From assembly GCF_004664715.2 (NCBI RefSeq), contig NC_051072.1:46112142-46176141 (forward strand): DNA of 64,000 nucleotides, in the 5' to 3' direction. Below, one piece after another: positions 1 through 64,000 of the stretch. The notes under the pieces were generated by a model, which was not told where the DNA came from, ran no database searches, and saw only the letters and a program-made list of their open reading frames with translations. Position numbers and translations under genes: made by a program. The stretch is from Peromyscus leucopus. Its lineage: Eukaryota; Chordata; Mammalia; Rodentia; Cricetidae. How positions within the stretch are numbered: the first letter of the stretch is position 1; every line of letters starts with the position of its first letter.

Positions 1-1589
1 CACCACACTGATTGTTATGGCGCGAAACGTCACAGCTCATTTAAGGGGATCATCAAGTAATGAGAATTGAGGATTCAAAATGGGGGGTTTACTCTTTGAT
101 CCACCAGGAGTTTCAAATGGCAGTGGTCATTAATTCTTGGATTCCCTCTGTTCATATAGAAAATTGAGGCATCAGAAACTGTCATTTTGTGAACGGATGG
201 CTATTAAAAGCACATTAATAATCTATAGTGGGTAAAGCATATGCCTTTTAAAAAGATTTGCAGCTTGCTTCTCTGTGGCGAAGACGCAGGACTTCTCCAG
301 CCTAATTACAAAGCAATCAAACAATTTAATTAATCTGGAAATCGCTTTCTTCACAATAACTGCCTCTAAAATGAGGCTCCCTGTGTAGAGCCGTTAGGTA
401 AAGCATGGCTCCGACACACTGCACGCATCCTAGCTGTGCCTCTCTGCCTTTGGGGGATCTTGGTGTTAATTACCTACCCAATGCCTGGCCACTGCTAAGG
501 CTTCCTTCATCCGGTCAGAGCATCAGCGGGGATACTGGCAGTCCGTAAAGTGTCCGAGCACTCAAACATCCAAGAGCCGGCAAATCCCCGGAGCAGCAGG
601 ATGTGAGTTACAAGCGAGGACTGCACATATGGGCAGAGAATTAACTGGCACCAGTGTCTGTTCGAGAGTCTCTCAGGTATTGCTTTGCAGATGGGTGGAT
701 GAATTCGGAGAGCCGTGCTGCGAGGAGTGAAGGTCATGTGTAGGACTCCAGTTTCAATCCATCCTGCTCTCTCTTCACAGCCAGCGCCACCCACGTGTTC
801 ATCGGAGAGGACTTCCTAGAGCATAGATGGCGTGAATTCTAACCCGTCTACCCCAGATCTGCAGCATCGTGGGCACTGTCTAACAAAATAGTATTGCTAA
901 ATCTTGGGAGACCAAAAAGAAGTCTGTTTTTATTTCAAATAAAAATAAAACCTTTCACGATTGCCTTCTATAACTCTAATATGCTAATCTTATCATTTCT
1001 CCCCAAGGAAAATTGAAATTTTGTTCAGTACAGGACATATACATCTATTCAGTGCTTATTTCCTTTTTCCTATGTTAGTGCCAGAACTGCACCTACCTCT
1101 CAAGATTCTCTATTAGTGAGTTATTCTGCCATGTCATCCCACTGATCTATCCACAGTGGCGACATCAGTCACTTTCTGTATTCTCTCTTTTTCCGGGCTT
1201 GTTTTTAACACAGCACCAATCACTCTTAATTGGCCCGCAGAAATTCTTTCTCTTGACCTGGTCTAGCTCTGTCTCCCTTGGTCCATCCAAGCATCTCTAA
1301 AGCCTCCCACTACCCAATACCAATAAATATAGTTCAAAGGGCATTGGCTGTACCTCTCTGTATTTTCTCCACCTAGAGAGCTTGTCTCTGGGACTGCTTT
1401 AATGTGTCCAGCGTTTCTGACTGAGTTGTTTCTGGTTCTCTGAAGTGCCCATCTGCTGTCTTCCCTGAAGCTTGCTGAACTGCCCTGCACTCGAGTCCCT
1501 GTCCTTCTCTGGTATCTTATGGCACTTTATAGAACTTCAGTGATAGTACAGTTGCAGCAGCAGCCCATGGAGGGTTCTACACAACCCTC

Positions 1590-1650
1590 AATCCCCCCCC
1601 CCCGCCGCCCCAGCAAACCTCAACCCCCCCCCCCCTGCCCCAGCAAACCT
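1590..1650. repeat. Duplicated C-run (about 29-bp unit, two copies)
   Basis: Two successive copies each contain a long C-run followed by the same 'gccccagcaaacct' ending. The opposite strand is G-rich and could form a G-quadruplex. This looks like a local slippage duplication. Confidence 0.75.
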
Positions 1651-3998
1651 CGTCAGTGTTGTCAGACGTGGATGGATTCTGCGTACAGTGGGGGTAAAAC
1701 ATTACACCACTCACTGATGCTCCTGTTGCCTTGGTTTGTTGAAGTTTCACTCTGTGATGCTCACACATTGACAAAAATGCCTGGCAACTCTACTCCGAAC
1801 AGTCTAGTTCCTAAGCGACCCATGACTTCTGTGAATGTTACTACATACATTTCAGTTCAGCTTTTCAGCCCACACTTAAGAGAGTAGATCTGCAGAATTA
1901 GGAAGATATGCAGATGGCCCTTGAGGTTGAAGATAAAAAGAACCCAGGCTCTGGGTTTATGGCAGTGAAAGGTGAGAAAGAAAATGAAATTTCAGTCGTA
2001 CCTGGAAAGGCAGCCTTGGATGCGAGGCCACGCCTAGGGCTGGTTAGTGGAAGCTTTGGTATTGGCAGCTTTGATTTCTTTTAAGGGCAGTCTTACTCAG
2101 CCCTCTGTGTCTGTCTGTCTGTCTCTGTTTGTCCTCAAGCTGGAAGATCACCGTGTGCTAGAAAATGTTTTATAAAATGGTACCTGGCTTCCTAGGGGGT
2201 CAGTCATTTTAAGTTCCTTCCTCAGATCTTCCCCTTCCCCGTTTTGTAAAAATGGGCTCTTGGTTTTCGCTCACCACGTTTGGACCCCCAGCTTTAGTGT
2301 TTTCTCCCCACCGAGAAGACAGGCCGGGGATCGGGCCAGATTCCCTTGGTCTGATTTTATTCTTGTGAATGAGTCAGGAAGAACTGTTGTCAGAATGTCT
2401 CGGCTTCAAGTAAGCAATTGTTTTTGTTGCAACTAATAATTTACTGGTAGTTTGTTCTCCATGGTGTACAAGCAACATGAATATAGTCCCCAAACTTCAA
2501 AAAAAAGCAGAGAAGAATAACCCCCATACAATGATTCCAAGCATTAGATTATCCCCCTTAGGAAGCAAGGGCTTTTAGCCATCTTGAAGTTATTGAGCTC
2601 TTTTGCAGAATGCGGAGAGTGGTACACAAGCTAAATTAGGAGTGGGAACATGAATGCTGTTGAGAGAAATCAAAATAAGTTCATTTGCTGTGTAGATAAA
2701 CAGACAAAATGAATCCTGGATTACTGGACAGCAAAAGCAAAATCCATTCCTCCAGGGGCCCCCGGGAACAGCAGATGCAAAGACATGATAAATTTCCCCG
2801 TGGCAGGGGAACCGCTCCTTGCTTGGCTCTCTATAAAGAAACGGCTTCTCAGCGCTTCCCCGTTGAATGGCTTTGACTGTGCTGTCATAAAGTTAATAGC
2901 ATCTGTTGAAGACAACACGATAAAATTTGCAACCTTAAGTTAATTGAAAAATTTCAGTGGAGATGTAGCCAGTCAAAGGAGTCCTCAAGGTAACACTAAA
3001 CCTGCCTCCTTGAGGTGTTCCGCTGTTCTTTTAGCACACTAATAACAAATTGTTTACCTTTTCAGCTGGGTGTGACTTGGAAGTGGAAGTCGGTATTCCT
3101 TACAGCTGGCTACAGTGGTCACTCATCACTGAGGAGCCAGTGATGTGGCCTTGGCTTTGCTTTTGGGAGGATGAAGGGCGTCTCTCCCTGATCTATTTTT
3201 CCACTTTTCAGGAAACCATAGAGCTACTTTGCAGGCTTTTCTCACCTCCTTACAGAAACCAGCTCCATTCCCAAGTGGTCCTCAGACAATGCTGGGCATC
3301 TAATTAAACATGCAGGGGGGAGCAGCATGGTCTGGAGTGTCCTGAACTTGCCCCCGCCAGCTGCCTGCCAAGCTTTGTCAATGATCAGCAGCAGGTTGAG
3401 CCGGCTAATGGAGAAAGTAACAAGCCCCAGGGGTGCTGCCCTCCTTCCGGTGAGCAATCAGTGCTCTTCTCAGGCTGTGGGGGACTGGAGAGACCAGCGC
3501 TGCCATCTCCTTGTGGCCAGGGCTTTTAGTGTCCGCCTGGCCAGTCACATTCCAGCTGCTTAGAGACACAAAGATTCTGAAGAATATATTGACAAGGGGT
3601 AATCCTGCCAGGTTCTTCCAGCAATGCTAAAATAGAGTCTGGGACATTTTAGACAGAGGTCCAGATGGCTGGATTCTCCCTCCTATTTTATGACTAGTTT
3701 TGACACATCTATCATTTAAATGTATCCTTTGGAATCCAAGCCCTTTATTTTCAAGACTTTTTTTTTCCATTCTGAGGCTGCCTCCCCCAAATAAAAAGCA
3801 CCTCTAATAAAAGCATGAGCTCACCATCCAAGTGTTAGCATCTGAAGGCACAATACAAAACATATATGCACTCATTATTCTACAGACTGAAATGCTTAGG
3901 TTATTAAAGATTTGGAGGGCTGGGGGTTGGTGATAGTGCTGAATGGATGTATTCGTATGTCTTGCCCACTTGGAAAGCTGTACTGGAACTCAGTGCCG

Positions 3999-4033
3999 TC
4001 CCACCCCCACCCCCATCCCCACCCCCACCCCAT
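3999..4033. repeat. C-rich low-complexity tract
   Basis: Repeated 'cccca' units lie about 170 bp before the acceptor of exon 1. Nothing else is supported here. Confidence 0.7.
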
Positions 4034-4201
4034 CCCACCTCTCCTGCTTCCCAGATCCCTGCTGGAGGCAAAGCTAAAACATTATTAGAGGAAATGACAT
4101 TTTGTGGAACTGTAAAGAAGCTGATTACTGAGAAGATTTTGGATGTGGATAATGGTACAAAAACAAAATGAGGTTGTTCATTTCTCCTTTTCTCTCCACA
4201 G

Positions 4202-64000
<59,799 letters not shown>

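Larger units (their letters stand above)
1..4201 (+). other. Mast4: Intron upstream of the first visible Mast4 exon (partial)
   Basis: No exon was recognised in this 4.2 kb. It ends with a pyrimidine-rich stretch and an AG acceptor at 4200-4201. The sequence holds a duplicated C-run (1592-1649), a C-rich tract near 4000-4033 and otherwise unassigned unique DNA. The first 0.4 kb is AT-rich with several homeodomain-like core motifs (for example ctaatta near 302 and aattaat near 328), so it could be conserved regulatory DNA, but that is only inference. Confidence 0.6.

Overview
This window is mammalian nuclear DNA, and the repeat content points to a rodent. SINEs of the B1, B2 and ID/B4 families, two copies of a URR1-like hAT element, long CA/GT/GA/TA microsatellites and a solo LTR lie in introns. 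The younger B1 copies carry the 'ttgcgcctttcctggaactc' form of the left arm, which I associate with cricetids (hamster, deer mouse, vole) rather than Mus. That family-level guess is moderate and the species is not determined.

One gene explains all the coding sequence: Mast4 (microtubule-associated serine/threonine kinase 4), read on the + strand. I placed 21 coding exons (2,786 nt, 928 codons) between 4202 and the right edge. All junctions have AG acceptors and GT donors, and the phases agree throughout. Residue numbers here count from the first complete codon (Asn at 4204). Exons 1-8 (residues 1-298) encode the MAST-type N-terminal region (DUF1908 and the following helical part). Exons 9-15 (about 315-588) encode the AGC-type kinase domain, with K344, E363, HRDLKPDN (436-443), DFG (456-458) and [10 protein letters not shown] (489-498). 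Exons 15-16 hold the AGC tail, exons 17-20 an acidic and Ser-rich linker, and exons 20-21 the start of a PDZ domain (from about 886). The true N-terminus and promoter lie to the left. The rest of the PDZ and the long C-terminal tail lie to the right.

Layout: 1-4201 is intron; 4-21 kb holds well-spaced DUF1908 exons; 25-32 kb the helical part and kinase start; 39.8-46.6 kb the kinase core; 53-56.5 kb a cluster from the kinase end to the linker; 60-64 kb the linker and PDZ start. The remaining sequence is intronic and mostly repeats or unassigned unique DNA. I found no second protein-coding gene, no structured RNA gene, no CRISPR array and no bacterial-style system.

The most interesting observations concern repeats at splice sites. 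A solo LTR with a clean 6-bp target duplication ends 22 bp before the acceptor of exon 17. A pure (TG)n tract sits against the acceptor of exon 5, which could be skipped in frame. A Z-DNA-prone GC/CA tract begins about 17 bp after the donor of exon 10. Oppositely oriented URR1 and B1 copies flank the kinase exons 10-11. These are mechanistic hypotheses about splicing, not a new system.
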